A stretch of 64,000 nucleotides of DNA from Piscinibacter sp. XHJ-5 (GCF_029855045.1 NZ_CP123228.1:2294001-2358000); one strand, 5' to 3'; shown: positions 17,956 through 27,937, counted from the first letter of the stretch. Translations and numbers: made by a program. The notes: generated by a model not told the origin, from the letters alone.

Positions 17956-18917
17956 AAGCGAAGGCGCCGCAAGGGCAGGCTCCAAGGGACAAGCAGCGCG
18001 GCTCTTCAACGGGCGGTCAGCGGCCGGGTCTGGTCGTGATCGGCGCCTCGGCAGGCGGCGTCCAGGCGCTGCAGACGCTGGTGTCGGAACTGCCGGCAGC
18101 CTTTCCGGCGGCGATCCTGATCGTTCTGCACATCGGCAGCCATCCGAGCATCATGCCCGCATTGCTCTCAGCCCGCGGGCCACTGAAGGCACAGCATGCG
18201 ACCGATGGCGAGCCGATCGTGGCAGGGCACATCCGCCTCGCCCCCCCGGACCATCACCTGCTGGTCGAAGGCCAGCACTTGCGGCTGAGCCGGGGACCGA
18301 AGGAGCATCACACCCGACCCGCGATCGATCCGCTGTTCCGTTCGGCGGCCATGACCGTGGGCCCGGGCGTCGTGGGCGTCGTGCTGACGGGACGGCTCGA
18401 CGACGGCACGGCCGGACTGCAGGCGATCAAGGCTTACGGCGGCATCGCTGTCGTGCAGGATCCTGGCGACGCCGCCGAGTCCAGCATGCCGGCCAGCGCG
18501 CTGAAGTACGTCCACGTCGATCACTGTGTGCCGTTGGCTTTGATGGCCGGCCTGCTCACGTCGCTCGCCATGGAACATCTGGAAGCCATCGCCTTGCCGT
18601 CGCCCTTCGTGTGCCCCGATTGCAAGGGAGGCCTTTGGGAGATCCGAGCCTCGCAACCGCAGCGCTATCGCTGCCATACGGGACATGCATTCACGCTGCG
18701 CACGCTGCGCCACGCCCAGAGCGAGGCGACCGACGAAGCGCTGTGGGGTGCGCTGCGGGCGCTGCAAGAGAAGGAGATACTGATTCGCACCGAGCAGACA
18801 CGCCATCGGGCGGAAGGCGACGAGCGCGCCGCAAGGCAACTTGATGCCGAGGTCGAACAGCTGACGGAGCAAGCGAATCTGCTGCGTCAGTTGTTGGAGC
18901 GCATGCCCGGCCCTTGA
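17952..18917 (+). CDS. stand-alone CheB-type methylesterase with C-terminal zinc-ribbon-like region
   Basis: The 321-residue protein is the catalytic part of CheB without a receiver domain. The catalytic Ser33 is in GASAGG, His60 in VLHIGSH and Asp151 in LDDGTAG. The C-terminal part has CPDCKGGLW and, after a short gap, CHTGHAF, a possible metal-binding ribbon, then a coiled coil. CheB removes methyl groups from, or deamidates, receptor glutamates; no chemoreceptor is present here, so the substrate is unknown. The start overlaps the stop of the preceding gene (ATGA), which implies translational coupling. Confidence 0.85.
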   Translation: MKAKAPQGQAPRDKQRGSSTGGQRPGLVVIGASAGGVQALQTLVSELPAAFPAAILIVLHIGSHPSIMPALLSARGPLKAQHATDGEPIVAGHIRLAPPDHHLLVEGQHLRLSRGPKEHHTRPAIDPLFRSAAMTVGPGVVGVVLTGRLDDGTAGLQAIKAYGGIAVVQDPGDAAESSMPASALKYVHVDHCVPLALMAGLLTSLAMEHLEAIALPSPFVCPDCKGGLWEIRASQPQRYRCHTGHAFTLRTLRHAQSEATDEALWGALRALQEKEILIRTEQTRHRAEGDERAARQLDAEVEQLTEQANLLRQLLERMPGP

Positions 18918-19126
18918 TCCGGACTTGAGTGTTGGACGACTCAAGCCGCCAACGGGGCCGGGTTGGACGCTTTCGGCGCTCGGCGAGCAGCCATGGAAGG
19001 CGATGACAAACCGCACGCCGAACGGGTCGGCGTACAGTTCGCCCGGGGCTACTGCTTCGGGCTCACCCAGGCACGGTGGGTTCAATCGCGGGTGCCGATC
19101 GGGACGACGCATGAGAGGCCACGTAC

Positions 19127-21112
19127 ATGCTCACCGAGTACCTCTTCGTATCCTGTGACGTCGTCGCGCACTCGGCCGAGCCGAGCGTGGAGATACAGGT
19201 GGCCCGTGTCGAGGGAATCAATCGGGCCATCGGAGACATCCTCGGCCGGTACGAAGGCGAGAACCTCGTGTGGGCATCAGGGGGCGACGGTGGTCATGTC
19301 GCGATACCCGCCGGCCAGAAGGCGCCCGAGATCGCGCTGGAACTGATTCGTACCTTGCGTCAATGGAGCATCGATGAGGCCGTGCCCCTGCGGGTGTGCG
19401 GGAGCGTCGGGCAGGCCCAGGTCGTTCGAGGTGCAGACGCGCGCGCACAGCTGGCTGGCCCGGGCATCAACACGGCAGGAAGGCTGCTTCCGTACGGCGG
19501 ACAGCGCAGGGTCGTCGTGACCGAAGCCTTCAAGGACGCCGTGAAGGGCCAGGCCGCCGCGATGTTCCAGTTTCATCATTGCGTGCGACTCGAGCCAAAG
19601 AACTCTCCGCCGCTTGTCGCATGGCTGTTGTCCAGCGACGGCCAGTTCGATTCCACGTGGGAAGAACCTGCGTCAACCACCGATGCTGCCCTGCTTGCCT
19701 TGGCAGCCCGCTCCGGCCAGGCCCTCGAAGTGATCTATCGGGCCAGACGCCTCCTGGAACTCAATACGTCGGACGCGCGAGCGATTCAAGCGCTGCGCTC
19801 GCTCGGGAACATGACCTTCAGGGGAAAGCGAAACTTCCTTCACAAGCTCCTTCAGGACGAGCACATCGGGGCGGAGCTGATCCGCTTGGGAAATTTGCTC
19901 GAACGACGCTCCGGTGAGACGGTATGCAGCGCCGGCGAAGGCGGGACGAGCATGTTCCTCGTCCTGCGAGGAAGGCTTCAGGTCTTCTTTGCATCGGATG
20001 CGGCGCTGGGCGATGCCCATCGACAGGAAAGCGTCGTCATGGTGCCTGGTGACCTGGGAGGAGAGCTGGCCTTCGCTCTTCGCAGAAATCGAACAGCGAC
20101 GCTGCAGTGTCTGGAGGATGCGGCTCTGTTAAGTTTCACGCACGAGGAGTTGTTGCACTCGTTCGCCAGTTCGGCTGACAGCGCGGGATTGCAGCGCGCG
20201 TTGTCAACGGAGATTCTCGCCAAGGTCTTGGAGAACTTCTGCAATACCGCTCCGTTCTTTCGAACGGTGTGGCCTCTGCTTTCCGAGCCAAACAGCTTGG
20301 CGCCTTGGACGTCGCTGCTTCCCCACAGCGAAGTGGTCAACATCTCGGCAGACAAGTTGCGGATTGACTTCCCGCTCTCGGCCGGGGTGGAGGAGGTCGT
20401 CTTTCTCGTCAGTGGGAGCCTTCGCGCCGAGGGGCCGTCGTCAACGTGGACCGGAGAAGGGTACCCGCTGGTCCATGCGCATCTCGCGCCACGCGTGCTT
20501 GCGCCGCCGACTCATATGCTGCTCAGGGAAGATTGCAAAGTCCTGCGGGTCAAGCGCGAGGGTCTGTTACGTCTGGGCCCCGATGCCTTCGAGCAAATCT
20601 GCGAGCAAGCCGCCGCGACGCTCACATCCTTGGTCGAGCGCGAAAAGCCGCCGACACGTTCCGCCCGGAACTCCCGGACGGACATCGTGTTCATTTCATA
20701 CTGCCGCGACAACCAGCTGGAAGTCGCTTCCCTTCGTGATCGCCTCATGGCTGCAGGCGAGTCGGTCTGGTGGGATCAAGACATCCTTCCTGGCGCTGAT
20801 TGGAAGCTGGAGATTCGCCGAGCAATCAGCCGCAGTTACGCCGTCATCTGTTGCCTGTCTCCCGAGTTGGCCAGTCGCTCACGGTCCGGGGTCTATCCTG
20901 AGCTCTCGGAGGCCATGAGAGCGATGAGGGAGAGACCGCCAGGAGACATCTTCCTCGTCCCGGTGCGACTTGCCGAGTGCGTCGTGCCTCAAGTCGAAAT
21001 TGACGACGGGCGAATGTTGGATCGCCTGCAAACCCTGGATCTCTTTCCGGCAAGCGACTTCGAATCCCGCTTTGCGCGTCTCGTTGCGGCGCTGCGTGAA
21101 GCCAAGGCCTAA
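19127..21112 (+). CDS. class III nucleotidyl-cyclase-like / cyclic-nucleotide-binding / TIR fusion protein (candidate one-gene Pycsar-type defence)
   Basis: The 661-residue protein appears to have four parts. Residues 1-170 resemble a class III cyclase: FVSCDVVAHS (metal Asp11), ASGGDGGHVA (Asp54), and GPGINTAGRLL (Asn115 and Arg119 at the transition-state positions). Residues 250-345 are a CRP-like cNMP-binding domain whose phosphate cassette GGELAFALRRNRTAT keeps Glu313 and Arg322. Residues 365-475 look like a second, degenerate beta-barrel without the cassette. Residues 519-650 are a TIR domain (DIVFISYCRDN, VWWDQDILPGADW, candidate catalytic Glu592 in YPELSEAM). By analogy with Pycsar, synthesis of a cyclic nucleotide would activate NAD+ cleavage by TIR. 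The gene is less GC-rich than its neighbours in places (53% in bases 20221-20280), which hints at transfer. Confidence 0.7.
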   Translation: MLTEYLFVSCDVVAHSAEPSVEIQVARVEGINRAIGDILGRYEGENLVWASGGDGGHVAIPAGQKAPEIALELIRTLRQWSIDEAVPLRVCGSVGQAQVVRGADARAQLAGPGINTAGRLLPYGGQRRVVVTEAFKDAVKGQAAAMFQFHHCVRLEPKNSPPLVAWLLSSDGQFDSTWEEPASTTDAALLALAARSGQALEVIYRARRLLELNTSDARAIQALRSLGNMTFRGKRNFLHKLLQDEHIGAELIRLGNLLERRSGETVCSAGEGGTSMFLVLRGRLQVFFASDAALGDAHRQESVVMVPGDLGGELAFALRRNRTATLQCLEDAALLSFTHEELLHSFASSADSAGLQRALSTEILAKVLENFCNTAPFFRTVWPLLSEPNSLAPWTSLLPHSEVVNISADKLRIDFPLSAGVEEVVFLVSGSLRAEGPSSTWTGEGYPLVHAHLAPRVLAPPTHMLLREDCKVLRVKREGLLRLGPDAFEQICEQAAATLTSLVEREKPPTRSARNSRTDIVFISYCRDNQLEVASLRDRLMAAGESVWWDQDILPGADWKLEIRRAISRSYAVICCLSPELASRSRSGVYPELSEAMRAMRERPPGDIFLVPVRLAECVVPQVEIDDGRMLDRLQTLDLFPASDFESRFARLVAALREAKA

Positions 21113-22347
21113 GCGAAGTGCAGACGTTCGGGCGCCGAACATGGCCGTCCAGGCGATTCGAACACGATCGGATGCGTGTCCTGCAGCGCCATGCCCAGAA
21201 GTCGCAGGGCCTCGTCGATCTCGGCATCGCTGATCGCCAACGCCGGCATCAGCCGTAGCAGGTTCGGCCGCGGCGCGTTGAGCAAGAGCCCAAGCGGCTC
21301 GAGCTCTCGTGCCATGGTGACCACGCGATCGGCCTCGTCGGTGGGCAGCACGAGCGCGCGCAGCAGACCGACGCCACGCTCGGCGACAAGGCCGTGGTCG
21401 CGCACGATCGCCTGCAGGCCCCGGGCAAGCCGCTGCGCGCGCTGGCGGACTCCTTCGAGGAACTCGTCCCGGCACACCTCGTTCACCACCGCCAGGCCGA
21501 CGGCGGCCATCAGCGGGTTGCCGCAATACGTGCCGCCCTGGTCGCCGGGCTCGAAGCAGTTGAATTGATCCTTGCACAGCAGGGCGGCCAGCGGGACGCC
21601 GCCGCCGATGCCCTTGGCCAGCGTCATCACATCCGGCTCGATGCCGTAGAGCTCGTACGCGAAGGCACGCCCGCAGCGGCCGATGCCGGTCTGTACCTCG
21701 TCGACCATCAGGAGCAACTGCCGTTCGGCGGTCAGCGCACGCAGTTCGCGAACGAAGTCGGGATCGGCCTGTTGCACACCTGCCTCGCCCTGGACGAGCT
21801 CGATCATGACGGCCACGGTTTGTGGCGTGATCGCGCGTTCCACCGATCGGATGTCGTTGAGCCGGGCCTTCGCGAATCCGCCGGGCATCGGCGGATACAG
21901 GTTGCTCCAGCCCGACTTGCCCGAGGCGCTCATCATCGCGAGGGTCCGGCCGTGGAAGCCATCCTCGAAGCCGATCACCTCGTGCGCGCCGCCGCGCGTC
22001 TTGCTGCCCCAGCGACGTGCCAGCTTCACCGCGCCCTCGTTGGCCTCGGCACCCGAGCTGGCGAGGAACACACGGTCGAAGCAGCTCAAGGCGACGAGCC
22101 GCTCGCTGAGTTCGAGCATCGGTCGGTTGTAGAAGGCCGGGCTAGGGTTCACCAGTCTGCGGGCCTGGCTCTCCAGCGCCTTGGCGATCACCTCGGGGCT
22201 GTGGCCCAGGCTGTTGACGGCCCAGCCCTGAACGAGGTCGAGGTAACGCTTGCCGCGTTCATCGACCAGCCAGGACCCGTGACCTTCGACGAACACGGTC
22301 TCGGGCCGGCGGATGATGGTGATGAGGTGGTGTCCCAGGTCGGTCAT
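21109..22347 (-). CDS. class III PLP aminotransferase, acetylornithine aminotransferase (ArgD) family
   Basis: The 412-residue protein shows the class III signature: DLVQGWAVNSLGH, SSGAEANEGAVKLAR, FHGRTLAMMSASG, LLMVDEVQTGIGRCG and the PLP lysine in TLAKGIGGGVPLAA. ArgD-family enzymes move an amino group between an omega-amino acid and 2-oxoglutarate. Its pairing with a DJ-1/PfpI gene rather than arg genes makes a catabolic role possible. Its ATG overlaps the stop of the DJ-1 gene, so the two are coupled. The stop overlaps that of the TIR-fusion gene on the other strand. Confidence 0.8.
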   Translation of the reverse strand: MTDLGHHLITIIRRPETVFVEGHGSWLVDERGKRYLDLVQGWAVNSLGHSPEVIAKALESQARRLVNPSPAFYNRPMLELSERLVALSCFDRVFLASSGAEANEGAVKLARRWGSKTRGGAHEVIGFEDGFHGRTLAMMSASGKSGWSNLYPPMPGGFAKARLNDIRSVERAITPQTVAVMIELVQGEAGVQQADPDFVRELRALTAERQLLLMVDEVQTGIGRCGRAFAYELYGIEPDVMTLAKGIGGGVPLAALLCKDQFNCFEPGDQGGTYCGNPLMAAVGLAVVNEVCRDEFLEGVRQRAQRLARGLQAIVRDHGLVAERGVGLLRALVLPTDEADRVVTMARELEPLGLLLNAPRPNLLRLMPALAISDAEIDEALRLLGMALQDTHPIVFESPGRPCSAPERLHFA

Positions 22348-22961
22348 TGCCCTGCCTTTCCTTGCGCGGGCGACCAATCGAATTCCATCTGCCGGGCGGT
22401 GCGCAGCGCAAGATCGCGGCTGTGCAGCCTCTGCACGAGATGAAGGCTCATGTCGATGCCGGCGGAGATGCCGGCCGACGTGACGACGGCGCCCGCGTCC
22501 ACCCAACGCACGCCCTCGCGTACCCGCAACCCCGGCCGCAGAGCCCGCAGCGCGGCCACGTCTTCCCAGTGCGTGGTGGCCTCCAGGTCGTCGAGCACGC
22601 CGGCCTGCGCGAGCAGCAGCGCGCCGGTGCACACCGAGGCGAGGATTCGGGCCTGCTGCGCCTGTGAGGCGATCCAGGCCAGCAACTCGACACGGTGGAG
22701 CTCGGCGTCGACGACGCCGCCGGGGACGATGGCGCAGTCCAGCGGCGGGTGGTCGTGCAGGGTGTGCTCCGGCTGCAGGTGCAGGCCCGCCCGGGCCTGC
22801 ACGCCGGCCCTGTTGCGCGCGATCGTGCCGACCGTGAAAAGAGGCGGGGCCTGCGTTGGCTGGCCCCTGGCGTGCACGCGCGCTGCGGTGGTGAAGACCT
22901 CATACGGACCTGCCATGTCCAGCAGCTCCACGTCGTCGAAGATCACGATTCCCACGTTCAT
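22344..22961 (-). CDS. DJ-1/PfpI family protein
   Basis: The 205-residue protein starts MNVGIVIFDDVELLDMAGP, the typical opening of the DJ-1/PfpI (GATase1-like) group. It has the nucleophile-elbow cysteine Cys111 in ASVCTGALLL followed by the TTHW motif. Members include isonitrile hydratases, amidases and chaperone-like proteins, so no exact reaction is claimed. It is the first gene of an operon with the aminotransferase and is divergent from a GlxA-type regulator, 131 bases away. An upstream extension of the frame to 23273 is rejected because the family begins at this Met. Confidence 0.75.
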   Translation of the reverse strand: MNVGIVIFDDVELLDMAGPYEVFTTAARVHARGQPTQAPPLFTVGTIARNRAGVQARAGLHLQPEHTLHDHPPLDCAIVPGGVVDAELHRVELLAWIASQAQQARILASVCTGALLLAQAGVLDDLEATTHWEDVAALRALRPGLRVREGVRWVDAGAVVTSAGISAGIDMSLHLVQRLHSRDLALRTARQMEFDWSPAQGKAGQ

Positions 22962-23092
22962 GTCGATGCGGCCTGCGCCGAGTCCTGGTTCGGAAGGAAC
23001 GCAGATTGCAGCAGGGCAAGGTTGGCTGCCATGACGCTGTTCCCACCTTTTCAGCCATGGCGGCCGGCGGCGGCTTGCGCCATAGTTCGGGG

Positions 23093-24082
23093 ATGGCATG
23101 CCGCATCGCTTTCGTGCTTTTTCCCGGCTTCCAGCAACTCGACCTGGCCGGGCCGATGGCCGTGTTCGAGGTCGCTCGGCTGACGACGCCGGGCAGCTAC
23201 ACGTGGCGCCTGGTGGCCAGCGCGCCGGGGTCAGTGCGCAGTTCCGCGGGGGTGGATTGGCCGGTACAGGCACTGCCGCGCCGGCTGGGCGATGTCGACC
23301 TGGTCATGGTGATCGGCGGCGATGGGGTGGATGCAGCGTGCCGCGACGCGCGGCTCATCGCCTGGCTGCAGCGCGCCGGCCGCTCGGGCGCACGCATCGC
23401 CAGCATCTGCAGCGGCAGCATCGTCCTGGCCGCGGCGGGATTGCTCGACGATCGGGGGGCCACGACGCACTGGTCCCGCAGTCGCCAATTCGCGACCGAG
23501 TTCCCGGCGGTGCGTCTGCAGCCCGATCGCATCTTCGTGCGCGAGCCTGCCGTGCGCAGGAGGTCGGAACGGCTGCCCGAAGTGTGGACCAGCGCGGGCA
23601 TGACGGCGGGCATCGATCTGTGCCTGGCGCTGGTGGCCCGCGACCACGGGGAAGAGGTGGGGCGCGAAGCGGCGCGTCAACTCGTGGTGGAGCGTCGGCG
23701 GCCGGGCGGGCAGTCGCAGTTCTCTCCGCTGCTGGACCTGCAGCGCCCGGACGGGCGGTTCGGTCCGCTGCTCGATCATGTGAGGGGCAACCTGAGGCAG
23801 GACCATCGCGTGGATACGCTGGCGGCACGCGCCTGCATGAGCCCTCGCCACTTTGCACGCTGCTTCCGGGCCGAGACCGGCGCCACGCCCGCACACGCCA
23901 TCGAGAGGCTGCGTGTCGAGGCGGCGCGGGCGGCTCTGGAAGGCGGGCTCCCGTCGATCGAGCGCATTGCACGAGACTGCGGCTTCGGCAACACCGAGCG
24001 CATGCGCCGTTCTTTCCAGCGACTGCTCGGCCGTCCGCCCGCGGCGTTCAGAAAGGCCAGCGCGGCGGTTGCGGGCGGCTGA
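23093..24082 (+). CDS. GlxA-family (DJ-1 domain + AraC HTH) transcriptional regulator
   Basis: The 329-residue protein joins a DJ-1/PfpI-like sensor domain (IAFVLFPGFQQLDLAGP, ASICSGSIVLAAAG, TTHW) to a C-terminal AraC-type double helix-turn-helix (ACMSPRHFARCFRAETG and IARDCGFGNTERMRRSFQR). GlxA-type regulators often control amino-acid or betaine catabolism and usually activate neighbouring genes. Here the neighbour is the divergent DJ-1/aminotransferase operon. I chose the ATG at 23093 because it puts the beta strand of the sensor domain directly at the N-terminus. Confidence 0.85.
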   Translation: MACRIAFVLFPGFQQLDLAGPMAVFEVARLTTPGSYTWRLVASAPGSVRSSAGVDWPVQALPRRLGDVDLVMVIGGDGVDAACRDARLIAWLQRAGRSGARIASICSGSIVLAAAGLLDDRGATTHWSRSRQFATEFPAVRLQPDRIFVREPAVRRRSERLPEVWTSAGMTAGIDLCLALVARDHGEEVGREAARQLVVERRRPGGQSQFSPLLDLQRPDGRFGPLLDHVRGNLRQDHRVDTLAARACMSPRHFARCFRAETGATPAHAIERLRVEAARAALEGGLPSIERIARDCGFGNTERMRRSFQRLLGRPPAAFRKASAAVAGG

Positions 24083-24090
24083 GTCGGCTC

Positions 24091-25686
24091 TCAGGTCACC
24101 GGCGCCGGGTTGAACAGCACCAGCGCGTTGTGCAGCTTCCACTGCTCGGCCCACGTCTTCTTCCTGCCGCTGGCCACGTCGAGCATCAGGCGGAAGAGCT
24201 CCCATCCCACCTCTTCGATGGTCGAACTGCCGTCGGCGATGCGCCCGGCGTTCACGTCCATGAGGTCGTGCCAGCGGCGCGCGAGATCGCTGCGCGTGGC
24301 CACCTTGATGACCGGCACCTCGGCCAGGCCGTATGGCGTGCCGCGCCCGGTGGTGAACACGTGCAGGTTGATGCCGGCCGCCAACTGCAGCGTGCCGCAG
24401 ATGAAGTCGCTGGCCGGCGTGGCGGTGTACACCAGGCCCTTCTCGATTCCGCGGTCGCGCAGCCTCTCGCCGGGTGAGAGCACGCCGCTGATCGGTGCGC
24501 TGCCGCTCTTGACGATCGAGCCCATCGCCTTCTCGACGATGTTCGACAGCCCGCCCTTCTTGTTGCCCGGCGTGGTGTTGGCGCTGCGATCGACCTTGCC
24601 CTTGTTCAAGTAGGCGTCGTACCAGGCCATCTCGCGGATCATCGCGTCGGCCACCTCGGGCGTCGCCGCGCGCGACGTCAGCTGGTCGATGCCGTCGCGC
24701 ACCTCGGTCACTTCCGAGAACATCACCGTGGCGCCCGCGCGCACCAGCAGATCGGTGCAGAAGCCCACCGCGGGGTTGGCCGTGACGCCGCTGAACGCAT
24801 CGCTGCCGCCGCACTGCACGCCGACGACGAGTTCGCTCGCCGGGACGGTCTCGCGCCGGCGCGCGTTGAGCCGCTCGAGGTGCTCCTCGGCGGTTTCCAT
24901 GATCGAGTCGATCATCGACATGAAGCCGACGTGCTCGTCGTCCTGCAGGCAGACGACATCGAGCTTCGCCTCCTCGGTCGCGCCGACGTCGGCGACGTTG
25001 CGCTCGTCGACGATGGCGAAGGTGCCGGGGGGCAGCAGGCGCTCGGGCTGCAGCTTCTCGCAGCCGAGGCTCACGACCATCACCTCGTTGCCGAAGTTCG
25101 GGTTGAGCGTGATGTTGCGAAGCGTGCGAATGGGCACCACCGCGTCGGGCGCGTCGATCGCGACCCCGCAGCCGTAGGTGTGCTCCAGCCCGACGACGTC
25201 GTCGACGTTCGGGTACTTCGGCAGCAGCTCGTTCTTGATCCGCTGGACCGCGAACTCCACCACGCCGGCCACGCATTGCACGGTCGTCGTGATCGCGAGG
25301 ATGTTGCGGCTGCCCACCGAGCCATCGGCATTGCGGTAGCCCTCGAAGGTGTAGCCCTCCAGCGGCGGCAGCGGCGGCGCCTTCACCGTCGAGATCGGCA
25401 GGCCCTCGAGCGAGCGCGCGGCCGGCATCTCCAGCAGCCGTTCGTGCACCCAGCTGCCGGCAGGGATGTCGCGGGCCGCGCGGCCGATGACGACGTTGTA
25501 GCGAAGCACTGCATCGCCCGCGGCCAGGTCGACCAGCGCGACCTTGTGCCCCTGCGGCACCTTGTCGACGAGCACCAGCCCCGAGGGGAAGCGTGTGCCC
25601 GCGGGCAGTCCGCCGTCGTTGGCCACGATCGCGACGTTGTCGCGCTCGTGCATCGTGATGTAGAGCGGCTCGCGTGTTTCGGGCAT
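24091..25686 (-). CDS. garD: galactarate dehydratase (GarD/UxaA superfamily)
   Basis: The 531-residue product matches Escherichia coli GarD throughout, including [32 protein letters not shown], the [18 protein letters not shown] block, [17 protein letters not shown] and the identical last residues FNPAPVT. GarD removes water from meso-galactarate to give 5-keto-4-deoxy-glucarate, using iron. It is the last gene of the operon talrD-tctC-garD, whose first gene is a second, unrelated galactarate dehydratase that is frameshifted here. Control by the divergent LacI-type regulator is likely. Confidence 0.9.
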   Translation of the reverse strand: MPETREPLYITMHERDNVAIVANDGGLPAGTRFPSGLVLVDKVPQGHKVALVDLAAGDAVLRYNVVIGRAARDIPAGSWVHERLLEMPAARSLEGLPISTVKAPPLPPLEGYTFEGYRNADGSVGSRNILAITTTVQCVAGVVEFAVQRIKNELLPKYPNVDDVVGLEHTYGCGVAIDAPDAVVPIRTLRNITLNPNFGNEVMVVSLGCEKLQPERLLPPGTFAIVDERNVADVGATEEAKLDVVCLQDDEHVGFMSMIDSIMETAEEHLERLNARRRETVPASELVVGVQCGGSDAFSGVTANPAVGFCTDLLVRAGATVMFSEVTEVRDGIDQLTSRAATPEVADAMIREMAWYDAYLNKGKVDRSANTTPGNKKGGLSNIVEKAMGSIVKSGSAPISGVLSPGERLRDRGIEKGLVYTATPASDFICGTLQLAAGINLHVFTTGRGTPYGLAEVPVIKVATRSDLARRWHDLMDVNAGRIADGSSTIEEVGWELFRLMLDVASGRKKTWAEQWKLHNALVLFNPAPVT

Positions 25687-25709
25687 GTCCGGGCTCCTGG
25701 GCGATGGGG

Positions 25710-26672
25710 TCAGTCAGCGGTGATCTTGCCGACCTCGATCACCTTTTTCCAGCGCGCGAACTCCGCGGCCTGGAAGGCGGTGAACTGCTCCGGCGTGTTG
25801 CCGACGATCTCGAATCCGAGCTCGAGCAGCTTCGGCTTGACCTGCGGGTCGTTCAGCCCGGCGACCAGCGCGGCATGCAGCTTGGACTTGATGTCCGCGG
25901 GCAGCCCCTTCGGCGCCGCGAAGGCCTGCCACGAGTACACGGTGACACCCTTGTGGCCGAGCTCCTCCATCGTGGGCGCGTCCGGCAGCAGCGGCGAGCG
26001 ATTCGTGCTGGTGATGGCCAGCGCACGCAGCTTGCCGGCCTTGATGTTGGGCAGGCCGGTGTTGATGTTCATGAAGGTCGCGTCCACCTGTCCGCCCAGC
26101 AGGTCCGACATCGCCGGGGCGCCGCCCTTGTACGGGATGTGGACGCCGCTGGTGCCGGTCGTCTGCCAGAACAGCTCGGCCGTCAGGTGGTCGCTGGTGC
26201 CGTTGCCGGCGGACGCGAAGGTCATCTTGCCGGGGTTGGCCTTGATGTAGGCCTGCAGGTCGGCGTAGGTCTTGTGCGGCGAACTGGCCGGCACGGCGAG
26301 CACGTTGGGTGCCTGCACGGCGACCGTGATGTAGTCGAAGTCCTTCAGCGGGTCGTACTGGATGCCCTTGACGAGGTGCGGCCCGATCACGAACGGCCCG
26401 AGCGACGAGACGAAGATGGTGTAGCCATCGGGCGCGGCACGCTTGGCCAGCCCGGCACCCACGGTGCCACCCGCGCCGGCCTTGTTGTCGACGACGAAGG
26501 TTCCGCCGAGCGTCTCCTGCAACTTGGGGCCCAGCGTGCGGGCGATCATGTCGGTCGACCCGCCCGGGGGGAACGGGACCAGCAGGGTCACGGGCTTGGA
26601 GGGCCAGGCTTGTGCCTGGGCGCCGGTGGCCGCGGCCAGCCCGAAGGCGAGGGCAGTCAACAACTTTTTCAT
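25710..26672 (-). CDS. Bug/TctC-family tripartite tricarboxylate transporter substrate-binding protein
   Basis: The 320-residue protein starts with a cleavable signal peptide ([20 protein letters not shown]). It shows the Bug-family core: [35 protein letters not shown] and [20 protein letters not shown]. Bug proteins bind organic acids in the periplasm; large families of them are a mark of Burkholderiales. Lying between two galactarate dehydratase genes, it probably binds galactarate or a related aldarate. The TctA/TctB membrane partners are not in the window. Confidence 0.9.
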   Translation of the reverse strand: MKKLLTALAFGLAAATGAQAQAWPSKPVTLLVPFPPGGSTDMIARTLGPKLQETLGGTFVVDNKAGAGGTVGAGLAKRAAPDGYTIFVSSLGPFVIGPHLVKGIQYDPLKDFDYITVAVQAPNVLAVPASSPHKTYADLQAYIKANPGKMTFASAGNGTSDHLTAELFWQTTGTSGVHIPYKGGAPAMSDLLGGQVDATFMNINTGLPNIKAGKLRALAITSTNRSPLLPDAPTMEELGHKGVTVYSWQAFAAPKGLPADIKSKLHAALVAGLNDPQVKPKLLELGFEIVGNTPEQFTAFQAAEFARWKKVIEVGKITAD

Positions 26673-26739
26673 GAACGTCTCCTGAGTGGATTGCCGCGCA
26701 CTGTGCGCGGAGCTTTCGAATGGAAGGGGCGAAGGCGCG

Positions 26740-27887
26740 CTACGGCTGCGTGCCGACTTCAGCGCGTTCGCGCGTCCAGGACCGTGCCTGTTCGCTCAAG
26801 CTGACGCCGAGGCCGGGCCGGGTCGGGACCAGCATCCGCCCGTCCTTGATGTCCAGTCGCTCGTTGAACAGCGGTTCGAGCCAGTCGAAATGCTCGACCC
26901 ACGGCTCGGTCGGGTACACCGCACCCAGGTGCACGTGCAGTTCCATCGCGAAGTGCGGGCCGAGCATGAGGCCGGCCTGTTCGGCCTGACCGGCGATCTT
27001 CAGGAAGGGCGTGATGCCGCCGACACGGGGCGCATCGGGCATCAGGTAGTCGGCGGCACGATGGCGGATCAGCTCGCCGTGCTCGGCTGCGCTGGTCAGC
27101 ATTTCGCCGGTGGCGATGGGCGTGTCGAACTGCGCTGCAAGGGCAGCGTGACCTTCATGGTCGTAGGCGTCGAGCGGTTCCTCGATCCAGACCAGGTTGA
27201 ACTGCTCGAAGATCCGGCACATGCGCTGTGCCGTCGGGCGGTCCCATTGCTGGTTCGCGTCCACCATGATCGGCACGGCATCGCCCAGGTGCTTGCGCAC
27301 CGCCTCGACGCGCTTGATGTCGAGGGCACCGTCGGGCTGACCGACCTTGAGCTTGATGCCGCCGATGCCGCGCTCGATGGATGCCGAGGCGTTGACCATC
27401 AGCTGGTCGATAGGGGTGTGCAGGAAGCCCCCGAGGTGTTGTAGCAGCGCACCGAGTCGCGATGCGAGCCGAGCAGCTTCGCCAGCGACAGGCCGGCGCG
27501 CTTCGCTTTCATGTCGTACAGCGCGACGTCGAAGGCGCCGATGGCCTGCGTCGACATGCCGCTGCGCCCCACCGACGCTCCGGCCCAGCAGAGCTTGTTC
27601 CAGAGCTTGGCGATGTCGTTCGGGTCTTCGCCGATGAGAGCAGGCGCGATTTCCTTGGCATGCGCGAACTGACCAGGACCGCCGGCGCGCTTCGAGTAGC
27701 TGAAGCCCAGCCCCTCGTGACCGTTCGCGGTCTTGATCTCGGCGAACAGCATCGCGATCTCGGTCATCGGCTTCTGGCGGCCGGTCAAGACCTTGGCGTC
27801 GCTGATCGGCTGGGCGAGCGGCAGGTAGCAGGAGGAGATTCGGATCCATGCGATGGAGTCGTCATGCATGGATGAGGTCTTGGTCAT
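26740..27887 (-). pseudogene. L-talarate/galactarate dehydratase (enolase superfamily), frameshifted in a C5/G5 run at 27428-27432
   Basis: The two frames together align with Salmonella TalrD/GalrD along the whole length: SDAKVLTGRQKP, GFSYSKRAGG, WAGASVGRSGM, YNTSGGFLHTPIDQ across the break, GGIKLKVGQPD with the catalytic KxK, DANQQWDR, EEPLDAYDHEGH, GEMLTS and HFAMELH. The enzyme dehydrates L-talarate or galactarate. The shift is explained by one missing base in a homopolymer of five, where six restores YNTSGG. The ATG at 27887 has AAGG five bases before it; in-frame ATGs further upstream are possible. If the break is real, GarD could still serve galactarate use. Confidence 0.85.
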
Positions 27888-27937
27888 GATGGCCTTGGTG
27901 GGGTCGGTGGGCATGACACCGCTCATCGGCCTGGCGG

